DNA from: Endoryza foliicola
GTDB taxonomy: Bacteria; Bacteroidota; Bacteroidia; Chitinophagales; Chitinophagaceae
Length of the DNA stretch: 64,000 nucleotides
Assembly (NCBI GenBank): GCA_965226965.1
Contig: OZ245715.1
Location: forward strand, 4,154,001 to 4,218,000
Direction of reading: 5' to 3'
In this document: piece by piece, positions 9,306 to 18,223 of the stretch
Numbering within the stretch: position 1 is the stretch's first letter
Layout: every line of letters starts with the position of its first letter
Translations under genes and position numbers: made by a program
The notes under the pieces: model-generated
Database searches by the model: none
Seen by the model: the letters and a program-made list of their open reading frames with translations, nothing else
Told to the model about the DNA's origin: nothing

Positions 9306-10997
9306 ATGAAAAAATCGGTTCTTGTAGTACTACTTTTATGTATTGCTTTTGGTTCAAGAGCACAACAAACCAGCGAAATTCATCACTTGATGGTGAATTT
9401 TCAAGCAGATTACGGAAGCCTCACTCGCTTCTATGCCATTAATCTCTCTCCCGAAAGAACCAATCGCTTAAGAACCTTTTATCAATCCTACCTCTCTCAA
9501 TTAGACGCCATCAATTTTGATAAGCTCAGTAAGGAAGGACAAGTAGACTATATTCTTTTCAAAAGAGATTTGAAATTTTCATTGCAAGAATTGGAATCTT
9601 CTGCAAAAGAATACGAGTCTCTCAACACTTTGTTTCCTTTTGCATCAGAAATCTATTCCTTAGAGCAAACTCGCCGCAGAGGTACTACTATTAATGGCGA
9701 ACAAGAAGCACGTAAGCTAATTGCTTTGCAGGGCAAACTTGTAACGGCAATTCAACAAGCCAAACAAAACAAAGCACTTCCCGAAGCACAAGCCAAACGA
9801 GCTACTGAAGCATTGATGGGCATGCAAGATGCATTGAAATCTTACTACCAATTTTACTTCGGATACGATCCCATGTTTACGTGGTGGGCCGATAAACCCT
9901 ATCAAAAAACAGACTCCTTACTGAAAGCCTATACCAATTTGGTAAAAAACAATGTTGCCGTCAGCACTCAAAAAGACGATGGCAGCGGCATCATCGGCAA
10001 TCCAATTGGAGCTGCGGCCCTACAAGAACAGTTGAGTTATGAAATGATTCCATATACTGCTGAAGAGTTAGTAGCCATTGCGAATAAAGAATTTGCTTGG
10101 TGTGATGCAGAAATGTTGAAAGCCAGTAAAGAATTGGGCTTTGGCGATAATTGGAAAGCAGCACTTGAAAAAGTAAAAAACTCCTACGTACCTCCCGGCG
10201 AACAACCCGCAGCTATTCTAGATCTGATGAATCAAAGTTTGGCTTTCTTGAAAAAGTACGACCTCATCACCATTCCTCCCATTGCAGAAGAAACATGGCG
10301 TATGGGAATGATGAGTCCACAACGCCAACTCACCAGTCCCTTCTTTTTAGGAGGGGAACAAATTCTGATCTCCTACCCTACCAATACAATGCAACATGAA
10401 GACAAGTTGATGAGTATGCGTGGAAACAATCCACATTTCTCTAGAGCAACCGTGCATCATGAATTAATTGCAGGTCATCACTTGCAACAATACATGAACA
10501 ATCGATTTAGGGTATACCGTCAATTCGATACACCGTTCTGGACAGAAGGATGGGCTTTGTATTGGGAAATGATTTTATGGAACATGAACTTCCCTAGAAA
10601 TGCAGAAGACAGAGTGGGTATGCTATTTTGGAGAATGCACCGCTGTGCCCGTATCATTTTCTCTTTGAATTATCATTTAGGCAAATGGACACCGCAACAA
10701 TGCATTGACTTCTTGGTTGACCGTGTAGGGCATGAGAGAGCCAATGCAGAAGGTGAAGTGCGTCGCTCCTTTACAGGTGGTTATGGCCCCTTGTATCAAA
10801 TTGCATACATGATTGGAGCGTTGCAGTTTTTTGAATTGAAAAGAGAATTGGTTGATACGAAGAAAATGACCTACAAACAATTTCACGATGCGGTGATGAA
10901 AGAAAACGCCATGCCCGTTGAAATGGTGAGAGCGCTCTTGAAAAATCAACCTTTGACCAAAGACTTTGAAACCAATTGGAAATTCTACCGATTTTAA
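9306..10997 (+). CDS. DUF885-family secreted metallo-hydrolase/peptidase-like protein
   Basis: A 563-residue protein with an N-terminal signal peptide (MKKSVLVVLLLCIAFGSRA). The DUF885 core carries HHELIAGHH at residues 384-392, a zinc-peptidase-like HExxxGH motif, followed by FWTEGWALYWE, where the Glu of the EGWA segment is the expected third ligand or catalytic residue. DUF885 proteins resemble gluzincin-type carboxypeptidases, but few have been tested. The gene sits 51 bp after the T9SS type B protein in the same direction and ends at a clear terminator. Periplasmic or surface peptide/ester hydrolysis is an inference. Confidence 0.88.
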   Translation: MKKSVLVVLLLCIAFGSRAQQTSEIHHLMVNFQADYGSLTRFYAINLSPERTNRLRTFYQSYLSQLDAINFDKLSKEGQVDYILFKRDLKFSLQELESSAKEYESLNTLFPFASEIYSLEQTRRRGTTINGEQEARKLIALQGKLVTAIQQAKQNKALPEAQAKRATEALMGMQDALKSYYQFYFGYDPMFTWWADKPYQKTDSLLKAYTNLVKNNVAVSTQKDDGSGIIGNPIGAAALQEQLSYEMIPYTAEELVAIANKEFAWCDAEMLKASKELGFGDNWKAALEKVKNSYVPPGEQPAAILDLMNQSLAFLKKYDLITIPPIAEETWRMGMMSPQRQLTSPFFLGGEQILISYPTNTMQHEDKLMSMRGNNPHFSRATVHHELIAGHHLQQYMNNRFRVYRQFDTPFWTEGWALYWEMILWNMNFPRNAEDRVGMLFWRMHRCARIIFSLNYHLGKWTPQQCIDFLVDRVGHERANAEGEVRRSFTGGYGPLYQIAYMIGALQFFELKRELVDTKKMTYKQFHDAVMKENAMPVEMVRALLKNQPLTKDFETNWKFYRF

Positions 10998-11001
10998 AAC
11001 G

Positions 11002-11028
11002 AAAGCCACTTGAATTCAAGTGGCTTTT
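11002..11028 (+). terminator. Intrinsic terminator after DUF885 gene
   Basis: A perfect 26-bp palindrome (arm AAAGCCACTTGAA) begins five bases after the DUF885 stop codon and ends in TTTT. The U tract is short, so termination may be partial into the nitrilase gene 14 bp on. Confidence 0.7.
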
Positions 11029-11041
11029 AACTTTATAAAAG

Positions 11042-11764
11042 ATGAAGATAACACTGGCCCAAACGGAAAGCAAGAAAGGAAACATTGACACGAATATTGA
11101 ACATCATATTCGTTGTATTGAATACTCAGAGGGAAGCGACCTTATTATATTTCCTGAGTTGTCCATCACGAATTACGAACCTGAATTAGCGAAAGAGTTG
11201 GCGTTTGAAATAAACGACACTCGCCTAAATGTCTTTCAAAACCTCGCAACAAAACAGCATCAAATCATTGGAATCAGTTTGCCGATAAAAACAAAGTCGA
11301 AACCGCGTATCGGGCTTTTGTTTTTTCACCCAACAAAGCCCAAGCAATTGTATGAGAAACAGTATTTACATGCCGATGAAGTTCCATTCTTTGACCCCGG
11401 AACACAACAAGTATATTTGAACGAGGCATTCAATATTGCGCCGGCCATTTGTTATGAAGTATCTGTGGCAGCTCATGCCACAGCAGCATTTCAACATCCA
11501 ACAGATATTTATCTTGCATCTGTAGCAAAAACCGAAACAGGTGTAAAAAATGCGCATGCTCAACTGCAAGCGATTTCCGAGCAACATTCATGTATAGCCA
11601 TGATGGTAAATGCGGTGGGGCCTGCGGATAATTTTATCAATGCCGGTCAGTCGGGAATTTGGAATAAGGGCTCAAAAATTATTGACGCCAATCAATATTT
11701 TGAACAGTTAATCACATTCGATACGATAAGCTTAAACACAACAGTCATGAATATACCCAGTTAA
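11042..11764 (+). CDS. Carbon-nitrogen hydrolase (nitrilase superfamily)
   Basis: A 240-residue cytoplasmic enzyme with the nitrilase catalytic triad visible: Glu39 in FPELSITNY, Lys106 in YEKQYLH and Cys137 in PAICYEV. The superfamily hydrolyses non-peptide C-N bonds (amides, nitriles, N-carbamoyl groups). The length is slightly short of the usual 260-280 residues, but the full alpha-beta-beta-alpha core appears present. It has no signal peptide. It stands alone between a terminator and a lipoprotein gene with its own promoter, so the context does not reveal its substrate. Confidence 0.93.
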   Translation: MKITLAQTESKKGNIDTNIEHHIRCIEYSEGSDLIIFPELSITNYEPELAKELAFEINDTRLNVFQNLATKQHQIIGISLPIKTKSKPRIGLLFFHPTKPKQLYEKQYLHADEVPFFDPGTQQVYLNEAFNIAPAICYEVSVAAHATAAFQHPTDIYLASVAKTETGVKNAHAQLQAISEQHSCIAMMVNAVGPADNFINAGQSGIWNKGSKIIDANQYFEQLITFDTISLNTTVMNIPS

Positions 11765-11791
11765 CGGTATCCAGAAATAATTCTCGATTGC

Positions 11792-11799
11792 TATTTTTG
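11792..11799 (+). promoter_or_regulatory. -7 promoter box upstream of 11816 lipoprotein
   Basis: TATTTTTG matches TAnnTTTG and ends 16 bp before the ATG. Confidence 0.5.
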
Positions 11800-11815
11800 G
11801 AGAAATCAAAATAGA

Positions 11816-13051
11816 ATGTATACTCGAAGTTTAGTCTTAACCCTAATAGTAGCGGCTTTGTTTCTGTTAAGTTGTTCAAAAAAATCTGACAGTGGTTCAG
11901 GAGGCCCAAATTCTAATGATATAAGCCTCGTAATTTCGGGAAAAGGAGTTCGCAAAATAGCAGAGGTATTTAATTGGAATCAGGAAGACAAATGTTTTCA
12001 AAATACCGCTTCCATTGGATGGGATGGAAGCAATAGAGTTGAATGGATCCACAATTTCACGTCACTAACTACCAGTGTAGGTCTTACTTCTTATAAAGGA
12101 TATAGAAGAGCATTTCATTTTACTACCGGAGACAGTTTAGCGGCGCCTACTACACCACCGAATTTCTCAGCAAAATTAGCAGGGGAGCCCGGTGATTATT
12201 ACAATTACCCACAAGGAAGCACCACACTTTGGTATTACAACCCAAACTTAACCTATGAAGGTAGCAGCAAGCAATATGTGAACAGCTATGGAAGAAACGG
12301 AATCTATGCAAACGGGGACTATATAACCACTAACTACTCAGGAACCTACAAAAGTCAGAATGGAGGATTTATAAAAAATTTAAATACCTATTACAGCGTA
12401 AATGGAGTGGAAAAAGGAATCACATACTTTATTAGTTCCGGCATAGAAAAGGATTTGAGCAGATGCCAGGGTGCTGGATTGGATGCTTCCGGAAGACCTT
12501 TACTTTTCATTCTCACAGGGGATTCTATGAAAGTTGTGAATGCAGAAACGAAACTCCAAATTGCAGCAACAGCAACGAATGCCATGAGCGCTCCCTATAC
12601 CTCACCCAATGCACCAAAAGGTAATTTATACGTTCACCGCAGCAAGGATCTAACAAAGTTGGTTATTACGCTAGTAGAAGCGTTACCCGCAAGCTTTAGC
12701 AATACTGAATACTACGCGGCAAGCTATGTTTTCAATGTGAATACCAATACTATTTCAGCAGTTGTGCCAAGGACTTTATTGGACGACTATAGCAAGAGCT
12801 TAAATTTTAACGTTATCAAAGCCAATGACAATGGCGAATTGTTCTATGTAACTTCGAATGATGCCATCGGCAAAGTTGATGCTAGTGGAAAAGGGATCTT
12901 CAAAACTGGATTTGTTGGCAGCAAAGATATTCATGTAACATACTTCGATATTATCCAAAACAAATTATTTGTAGTTGTAGGAATCAGTGTTGACCAATAT
13001 TATATAGGACAGGTCAAAAAAGCTCGATCCGCTCTCTGCGTAATTGAGTAA
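11816..13051 (+). CDS. Hypothetical lipoprotein
   Basis: A 411-residue predicted lipoprotein: basic N terminus, hydrophobic stretch and lipobox LLSCSKK, with the lipidated Cys near residue 21 followed by a Ser/Gly-rich tether. The mature part is rich in aromatic and small residues (repeated NYxxG/YYN patterns) and seems to be a beta-rich, possibly propeller-like, domain. I do not recognise the family. Codon use and base composition resemble the neighbours. It is flanked by the nitrilase gene and an M48 peptidase gene 24 bp downstream; co-transcription with the latter is plausible. Confidence 0.8.
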   Translation: MYTRSLVLTLIVAALFLLSCSKKSDSGSGGPNSNDISLVISGKGVRKIAEVFNWNQEDKCFQNTASIGWDGSNRVEWIHNFTSLTTSVGLTSYKGYRRAFHFTTGDSLAAPTTPPNFSAKLAGEPGDYYNYPQGSTTLWYYNPNLTYEGSSKQYVNSYGRNGIYANGDYITTNYSGTYKSQNGGFIKNLNTYYSVNGVEKGITYFISSGIEKDLSRCQGAGLDASGRPLLFILTGDSMKVVNAETKLQIAATATNAMSAPYTSPNAPKGNLYVHRSKDLTKLVITLVEALPASFSNTEYYAASYVFNVNTNTISAVVPRTLLDDYSKSLNFNVIKANDNGELFYVTSNDAIGKVDASGKGIFKTGFVGSKDIHVTYFDIIQNKLFVVVGISVDQYYIGQVKKARSALCVIE

Positions 13052-13075
13052 ACCAAAATAGTAGTATTTTCGAAT

Positions 13076-14167
13076 ATGGCGACTCCTTATTCAGGCAAAT
13101 ACATCAATGCTTCAGGACAACAATTCCAAGCCGAATTGTTTGTGAGTTCAGTAACACTTACCATTCGTATTGTAAACGAAGGAATGCAGTCGGATATCAA
13201 TTGGATTGGTGCTGAAATTGCATCAATAGAACCTTATGGCTCCGGAATAAAATTGACGCATCAAAATTTACCAGGGCAACTTATTATTACAGAACCTTTA
13301 ACCATAGCTGAAATAAGAAGAGCTTTTAAACATGAGAGATTCATCAATCCAACAACGCACAAAGTTTGGGGCTCAGGTATGGCGAAACTGGTTTGGATTG
13401 GAGTGATTGTAATAGGATTTATTGCAGCTACTTATTTTCTTTTGCTACCTTGGTTGGGAGATCGGATGGCAAGAAACTTTCCCAAGGATCAAGAAATTGA
13501 ATTGGGGAAGGCGATGGGAAAATCGTCGATCAGTGGTCAAGCTATTGATCAAGACGCGACTAAATGGATCAATCGTTTCTATCAATCACTGGCCTTCGAT
13601 AGTACCTATCCTGTGTCAATAACAGTGGTTCGCTCTCCCATTCTCAATGCGTATGCAGTTCCCGGTGGCCCTATTGTTGTGTACGATGCGTTGTTGAAAA
13701 AGATAAAAACGCCGGAAGAATTAGCTGCTTTGTTGGGGCATGAGTCTTCGCATATTTCAGAACGTCATACTTTAAGAAACCTGTTTCGATCTTTGAGTCA
13801 AAAGGCCTTTTGGTTAATTCTTTTCGGATCAGATGGAGGCATGATCGCTTTTATGGCCGAACAGGGAGAGGCGCTAAAAGGGCTGTCTTATTCGCGTTCA
13901 TTGGAAACGGAAGCCGATAATAAAGGAATGGAAAAAATGGCGGCATCCGGAATCGATTTACAGGGAATGGCGGATCTCATGAAAATCCTCAACAGTGAAA
14001 CGAAGGGAGAAGAGCCTCCTGCGTTTCTGAGCACCCATCCCATTTTTAAGGACCGAATCGAAAACATCAACGCTCAAATCAAGAAGATATCGTTGAAAGA
14101 AGTAAAAGGCAATTGGAAGCAGGTTTGGAACGAGCGCCCGGGAAGCGGAGCTAATAATTCTTGGTAA
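13076..14167 (+). CDS. Membrane-anchored M48-family metallopeptidase
   Basis: A 363-residue protein in three parts. The N-terminal ~100-residue domain has no recognised motif. A single membrane helix follows at about 102-125 (LVWIGVIVIGFIAATYFLLL). The C-terminal part is an M48 peptidase with zinc motif HESSH at 222-226 and the third-ligand region SLETEADNKGME near 275. STHPIFKDRIENI near the end is typical of BepA/LoiP-like members. It lacks the TPR tail of BepA. Likely role: quality control of envelope proteins, with the protease domain in the periplasm. This is an inference from the family. The N-terminal cytoplasmic domain is unusual and may be a regulatory module. Confidence 0.9.
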   Translation: MATPYSGKYINASGQQFQAELFVSSVTLTIRIVNEGMQSDINWIGAEIASIEPYGSGIKLTHQNLPGQLIITEPLTIAEIRRAFKHERFINPTTHKVWGSGMAKLVWIGVIVIGFIAATYFLLLPWLGDRMARNFPKDQEIELGKAMGKSSISGQAIDQDATKWINRFYQSLAFDSTYPVSITVVRSPILNAYAVPGGPIVVYDALLKKIKTPEELAALLGHESSHISERHTLRNLFRSLSQKAFWLILFGSDGGMIAFMAEQGEALKGLSYSRSLETEADNKGMEKMAASGIDLQGMADLMKILNSETKGEEPPAFLSTHPIFKDRIENINAQIKKISLKEVKGNWKQVWNERPGSGANNSW

Positions 14168-14247
14168 GGCTACTTTTTTTTCACTGCGAAATTTGGAAGA
14201 ACGCAAAGTGTTCGCAAAGGAGCTCTGTATTTCATCCGTTTTTTATT

Positions 14248-14320
14248 CAACGCGATAAATCGCGTTGCTACAAACTTCCTTTTTATAAAACACCGCCGCG
14301 ATAAATCGACGGCGGTCCTT
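14248..14320. repeat. REP-like hairpin pair (CGATAAATCG family)
   Basis: Two imperfect palindromes sharing the core CGATAAATCG: CAACGCGAT-AA-ATCGCGTTG at 14248-14267 and an ACCGCCG...CGGCGGT hairpin at 14292-14316. The same two hairpins, in reverse-complement order, occur at 19210-19286 and 19616-19692. Confidence 0.75.
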
Positions 14321-14496
14321 AGATAGAAGCATCCCGTTTATAAATTGACCGCCTAATCTTCTGTATTTCATTCTCAAATTCCCCAATACTCAAACTAGCC
14401 AATTAGCTCTCGCATTCCCCCTGTTCTTCTCCCTCTTCTTTCTCTAAATTCCCTCTATCCTCGTTTCCTCTCATCCTCGTCTCTTCTCTTTACTGA

Positions 14497-14521
14497 TATG
14501 CGACCCCTACAGGGTCGTATT
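14497..14521. repeat. GCGACCCC hairpin repeat, isolated copy
   Basis: TATGCGACCCC-TAC-AGGGTCGTAT forms a hairpin of the family that forms a cluster at 32.3-33.4 kb. Confidence 0.7.
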
Positions 14522-14648
14522 GCTTTGTTGCGAAATTAATAGATCAATTAGCGTGCTGCGCACTATCAGGCATTTGTATCTCCTCGCATCCTCATTTCCT
14601 CGTCTCCTCTCATCCTCGTTTCCTCGCTCCTGTTTCCCCCTATTTTTC

Positions 14649-14656
14649 TATCTTTG
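14649..14656 (+). promoter_or_regulatory. -7 promoter box upstream of DUF4403 lipoprotein
   Basis: TATCTTTG matches TAnnTTTG and ends 15 bp before the ATG at 14672; it sits at the downstream edge of a pyrimidine-rich tract. Confidence 0.55.
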
Positions 14657-14671
14657 CTCCATCTCCCAGCC

Positions 14672-16099
14672 ATGAAACACACCACTCACAACCTTATAGC
14701 CTTATTAGCAGCAGCATTGCTTTTGTATTCTTGTGGTTCCTCAAAAAAGCTAGTATCAGATGAGCCTGCAGCGCACTATTTGCCAAGTTTACCACAATCG
14801 GAAATCAATATACCGGTAAAAATTTACATGAAACCACTGCTAACAATGATGGATAGTGGTACGGCAAAGCAATTTACCAACGATAAGTGGCCCGACTATA
14901 CACAAAGTGGGTGCGATTTTAGGTATAAATACCGCTTCATTCGATCACCCTTTAGCTTCAGTTGCGTAAACAATAAAGTGTCCATTTCATTTAGAGGACA
15001 GTATCAAATTGCCGGAAGTAAATCTGTATGCGCATTCGACAAGCAGGTTTCACCATGGGTGGGAGGAAGTTGTGGATTTGGCAATGAGCCGCTACGACGA
15101 GTGGATGTAAGCATCGGCTCTTTTCTGGAACTCCTACCCAATCACAGCTTTAAAACCACCACTCGATTAGAACAAAACAAAGCGCTTGATAAATGCGAGG
15201 TTACGATTTTACAAACCGATATTACCGAACAAATTCTTGACAGTATTGAAGCCTCGATCAATACCTATGCAGTGGCCTTTGATAATTTCGTAAAAGCCAT
15301 CAACAACCATACAATGCTAAAGCAATGGCGTTCTGAGGGAGCTAGAGTTTTTCCGTTTAGTAAATATGGCTATATCAACATCAACCCTATCCAATTCAGG
15401 ATGGGGAGAATGAATATCTACAAAGACACTTTGATTTTTTCGGTAGGTTATACGGGTAGTCCCAAATTCGCTTCCGACAGCAGCAGTTTGATCAATAAAA
15501 AAGCTTTATCTCCCTTGCAAACCACTGCTGTATCCAATGGAATCAGCACCTATTTGGATGCCGTGTACCAATACAGTTTCTTAAACAAATTGCTCAACGA
15601 CAGTCTTCAAAACAAGCCCTTTGATGTGGAAGGACGCACATTTGTAATTAAAGATGTTACTATTGGTGGTACCAATGCAGGGAAATTATCAATAGACATA
15701 AGTTTCACCGGAAACCGAAAAGGCGTATTGCATTTGAGCGGTACACCACAGCTAGATACCGTTTCACAAGTTTTAACCATGCCCGATATTGATTTCTCCA
15801 TCGATACAAAGGATATCCTTGTGAATATGGGTAAGGGATTGTTTCGTAAGAAAATTCTAAAAACCCTCAAAGATCAAACCGTTTTCGACATTGCAGCACT
15901 TTTAGAAAGGAATAAAACGGTTATTCAAGCCCGTCTAAATCAGCAAGTTAACGCTTGGATGCAAACCACAGGCACTATTGGAAGCATCAAATTAGTAGGC
16001 TTGCTGCCCCAGAGAGAATACATTCAGGTCCAGGCATTTATCAACGGAACCCTGCAAGTAATAGCCAAACCGCCAGCCAATTTGGTAAAAGCCTTCTAA
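14672..16099 (+). CDS. DUF4403-family lipoprotein
   Basis: A 475-residue lipoprotein with lipobox LLYSCGSS (lipidated Cys near 21). The body is beta-rich with conserved INIPVKIYMKPL near the start, a Cys pair around FRYKYRF/FSCVNN, and repeated strand-turn segments to the end. These features fit DUF4403, a family found mainly in Bacteroidota and Proteobacteria with predicted lipid-binding-like folds and no established function. I start at the ATG at 14672; a longer frame from 14654 would begin inside the promoter. The gene is followed at once by the ECF sigma factor cluster. Confidence 0.75.
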   Translation: MKHTTHNLIALLAAALLLYSCGSSKKLVSDEPAAHYLPSLPQSEINIPVKIYMKPLLTMMDSGTAKQFTNDKWPDYTQSGCDFRYKYRFIRSPFSFSCVNNKVSISFRGQYQIAGSKSVCAFDKQVSPWVGGSCGFGNEPLRRVDVSIGSFLELLPNHSFKTTTRLEQNKALDKCEVTILQTDITEQILDSIEASINTYAVAFDNFVKAINNHTMLKQWRSEGARVFPFSKYGYININPIQFRMGRMNIYKDTLIFSVGYTGSPKFASDSSSLINKKALSPLQTTAVSNGISTYLDAVYQYSFLNKLLNDSLQNKPFDVEGRTFVIKDVTIGGTNAGKLSIDISFTGNRKGVLHLSGTPQLDTVSQVLTMPDIDFSIDTKDILVNMGKGLFRKKILKTLKDQTVFDIAALLERNKTVIQARLNQQVNAWMQTTGTIGSIKLVGLLPQREYIQVQAFINGTLQVIAKPPANLVKAF

Positions 16100-16186
16100 T
16101 GAATAGTTTGCAGGCTTTGGCAACCAATGTTAGCGTATTCACGTAATTATTATAACATTTGCGAAGGCTAAACCAAACCATTCCCT

Positions 16187-16780
16187 TTGCTCACTGATAA
16201 CGAGAAAATAAGTAACCTGCTCCATGGATGCCGGCAGAACGACCGTTCTTGCCAGAAGGAATTGTATTACCTTCTCCGTGGCTTTGCAATCAAGGTTTGT
16301 TATCGGTATGCATCGCACATGGAAGAAGCAGAAGAAATGATGAATGAAGGGTTTATTAAACTCTATAAAAACATTCAATTATTTGATGAAGCTCGGCAAG
16401 CAGATCTTCTGCTTTCTCTAAAAGGTTGGTTCAAGCGGATCTTGGTGAATACCTGTATCGATCATTACAGAAAAAGACACACTTCCGTAACCGGACACAG
16501 TCTTCCGGTAGAATCAGATCAAATCAAAGACAGTAGCGAAAATGGAATTGATATACTTTCTTACAAAGAAATTATTGAAGCCATTAGAGAATTATCTCCG
16601 TCTTATAGAACGGTGTTTAATTTATTTGTGATAGAAGGGTTGAGCCATGAAGAAATATCGAAGCGGATAGGCATCAGTGTGGGAGCGGCAAAAAAATCCA
16701 ACTTGTCAAAAGCCAGAGAAAACCTACGAAAACTATTATCAAACAAATCGAATTTTAACAGCTATGTTTCCCCTTTCTGA
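16187..16780 (+). CDS. ECF RNA polymerase sigma factor
   Basis: A 197-residue sigma-70-family factor. Region 2 occupies about 15-95 (YRYASHMEEAEEMMNEGFIKLYKN is the -10-binding segment, present as the MEEAEEMMNEGFIKLY landmark). Region 4 occupies about 130-185, with the helix-turn-helix LSPSYRTVFNLFVIEGLSHEEIS (landmarks YRTVFNLFVIEG and SHEEISKRIG). No region 1 or 3 is present. The best available start is TTG at 16187; an in-frame stop lies 18 bp upstream. Its last 17 bases overlap the start of the anti-sigma gene, indicating translational coupling and a sigma/anti-sigma pair. Confidence 0.93.
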   Translation: MLTDNEKISNLLHGCRQNDRSCQKELYYLLRGFAIKVCYRYASHMEEAEEMMNEGFIKLYKNIQLFDEARQADLLLSLKGWFKRILVNTCIDHYRKRHTSVTGHSLPVESDQIKDSSENGIDILSYKEIIEAIRELSPSYRTVFNLFVIEGLSHEEISKRIGISVGAAKKSNLSKARENLRKLLSNKSNFNSYVSPF

Positions 16781-18188
16781 CAACGATATGGACCAATTCA
16801 GCCGGGAAGCTGCTGAGCAGTTTCAACCTGAGCCTACGGCAGCAGGTTGGGATGCTTTGGAGAAATCTTTGGACAAGGAAATGCCTACAGACCAAGAGCG
16901 CAAGCGTAGACGTCTGTTGTGGATCCTCCTTCCCTTTCTATTAATCGGAAGCTTGAGCGGTTGGTGGTATTGGAGTGCTACTCAGTCAAATAATGATACT
17001 ATTGCAGTCAATTCTAGGGCGATTGAATCAACTACTCCAAGTACAGATCAAACTCGTACAGCCAAAACGGCTTCCGGCGAACAACCAACAATTGTTTCCG
17101 AAGATCCATCTGATGCGCCTAAAACTATAGAACCCGAAAGCACATCATCGAAATCATCTTCCAATAAACCAAGTTCAAGTACTGAGGATCAAAAACAAGC
17201 TGCTGAGAATTCCGCTACAATAGGCCAAACAACTGAAGCAATAGTGGAGACTGGCAAATCGAAAAAGATTCGCCTTCAAACTCAATTGCAGAAAAACCTA
17301 AATTATAACAATTCAATTCCTTCTAACTTTGAAGCTGTAAAATCGGTATCCATTTCTTCTACAAAAAATAGAAAAAACAATCAAATAGTTACGCCTACTA
17401 ACAAAGGAAATCTTGCACATTCGGAATCAACAAATCTCGCAGCTTCGGAAGCTAATTACAAAGCCTCATTGATTGGTATGCCCCTTGCGTTAATTGAAAG
17501 GCCTTTCCGAATTGCACCAAGAGCCATTACTCCGATGTTTGAGAATCAGTCGGCGAAAACTACGATCAAAATTCCTTCGAAATCGAACTTCAAACCCGGC
17601 TTTAGCATCTCCTTGGTTGGAGGATTTGATTACAGCGCCATTCATGGCACAAAATCAACCAATGCCGGTTTTAATAGTGGACTCTTGTTTCAATATGATT
17701 TGAATAAACGCTGGTCAATTGTAAGTGGCGGGATCTTTACCAAGAAATTCTATGAAGCACTGCCGCAGAATTTCAATCCACCAAAACACTACTGGACTAC
17801 TTATGTAACCCTGCATTATGTAGAAGGATTCTGCGAAATGATCGACATCCCTATTAATATTCGCTACAATGCTTTTGCCAAAAACAATACGCGCTTGTAT
17901 GCCAGCGCAGGAGTGTCGTCTTATATCATGACACACCAGAACTACGATTACTATTATACTCGAGCCGGCCAATACACACAGAAAAATTGGGATACCAAGT
18001 CTCAATCCAATTACTGGTTTGGGGTCGCCAATATCTCTGCAGGTGTAGAACAAAAAATTGGCAATAAATTCTCCGTAGAATTGGAACCCTTTATAAAAGT
18101 TCCGATACAAGGTGTTGGCTTCGGTCAAATGGATATCACTACCTACGGAGCTATGTTTCATTTAAAATACCAACCACGCTTTAAATAA
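16764..18188 (+). CDS. Probable dual-membrane-spanning anti-sigma factor with C-terminal outer-membrane beta-barrel
   Basis: A 474-residue protein overlapping the ECF sigma gene by 17 bp. Order of parts: an acidic ~45-residue cytoplasmic segment (MFPLSDNDMDQFSREAAE), a basic RKRRR stop followed by a single inner-membrane helix at about 50-71 (LLWILLPFLLIGSLSGWWYW), a ~200-residue Ser/Thr/Lys-rich linker predicted to be disordered, and a C-terminal ~200-residue OMP_b-brl-type porin domain with alternating aromatic strands. This layout would connect cytoplasm, periplasm and outer membrane in one chain. Dual membrane-spanning anti-sigma factors (Dma) of this layout have been reported in Bacteroides thetaiotaomicron, where they control vesiculation. 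ATG at 16764 is chosen; 16788 is an alternative. The stimulus sensed here is unknown. Confidence 0.82.
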   Translation: MFPLSDNDMDQFSREAAEQFQPEPTAAGWDALEKSLDKEMPTDQERKRRRLLWILLPFLLIGSLSGWWYWSATQSNNDTIAVNSRAIESTTPSTDQTRTAKTASGEQPTIVSEDPSDAPKTIEPESTSSKSSSNKPSSSTEDQKQAAENSATIGQTTEAIVETGKSKKIRLQTQLQKNLNYNNSIPSNFEAVKSVSISSTKNRKNNQIVTPTNKGNLAHSESTNLAASEANYKASLIGMPLALIERPFRIAPRAITPMFENQSAKTTIKIPSKSNFKPGFSISLVGGFDYSAIHGTKSTNAGFNSGLLFQYDLNKRWSIVSGGIFTKKFYEALPQNFNPPKHYWTTYVTLHYVEGFCEMIDIPINIRYNAFAKNNTRLYASAGVSSYIMTHQNYDYYYTRAGQYTQKNWDTKSQSNYWFGVANISAGVEQKIGNKFSVELEPFIKVPIQGVGFGQMDITTYGAMFHLKYQPRFK

Positions 18189-18223
18189 CCTCCCTTTTTC
18201 TTAACACTTAAAACCAACTGTTC

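Larger units (their letters stand above)
14168..14671. other. Gene-free 504-bp interval built of repeats
   Basis: Holds, in order, CGCAAAG-type octads just after the M48 stop (14180-14225), a pair of REP-like hairpins (14248-14320), pyrimidine-rich tracts on the plus strand (about 14378-14492 and 14575-14650), a GCGACCCC hairpin (14497-14521) and the promoter of the next gene. No coding sequence seen. Confidence 0.75.
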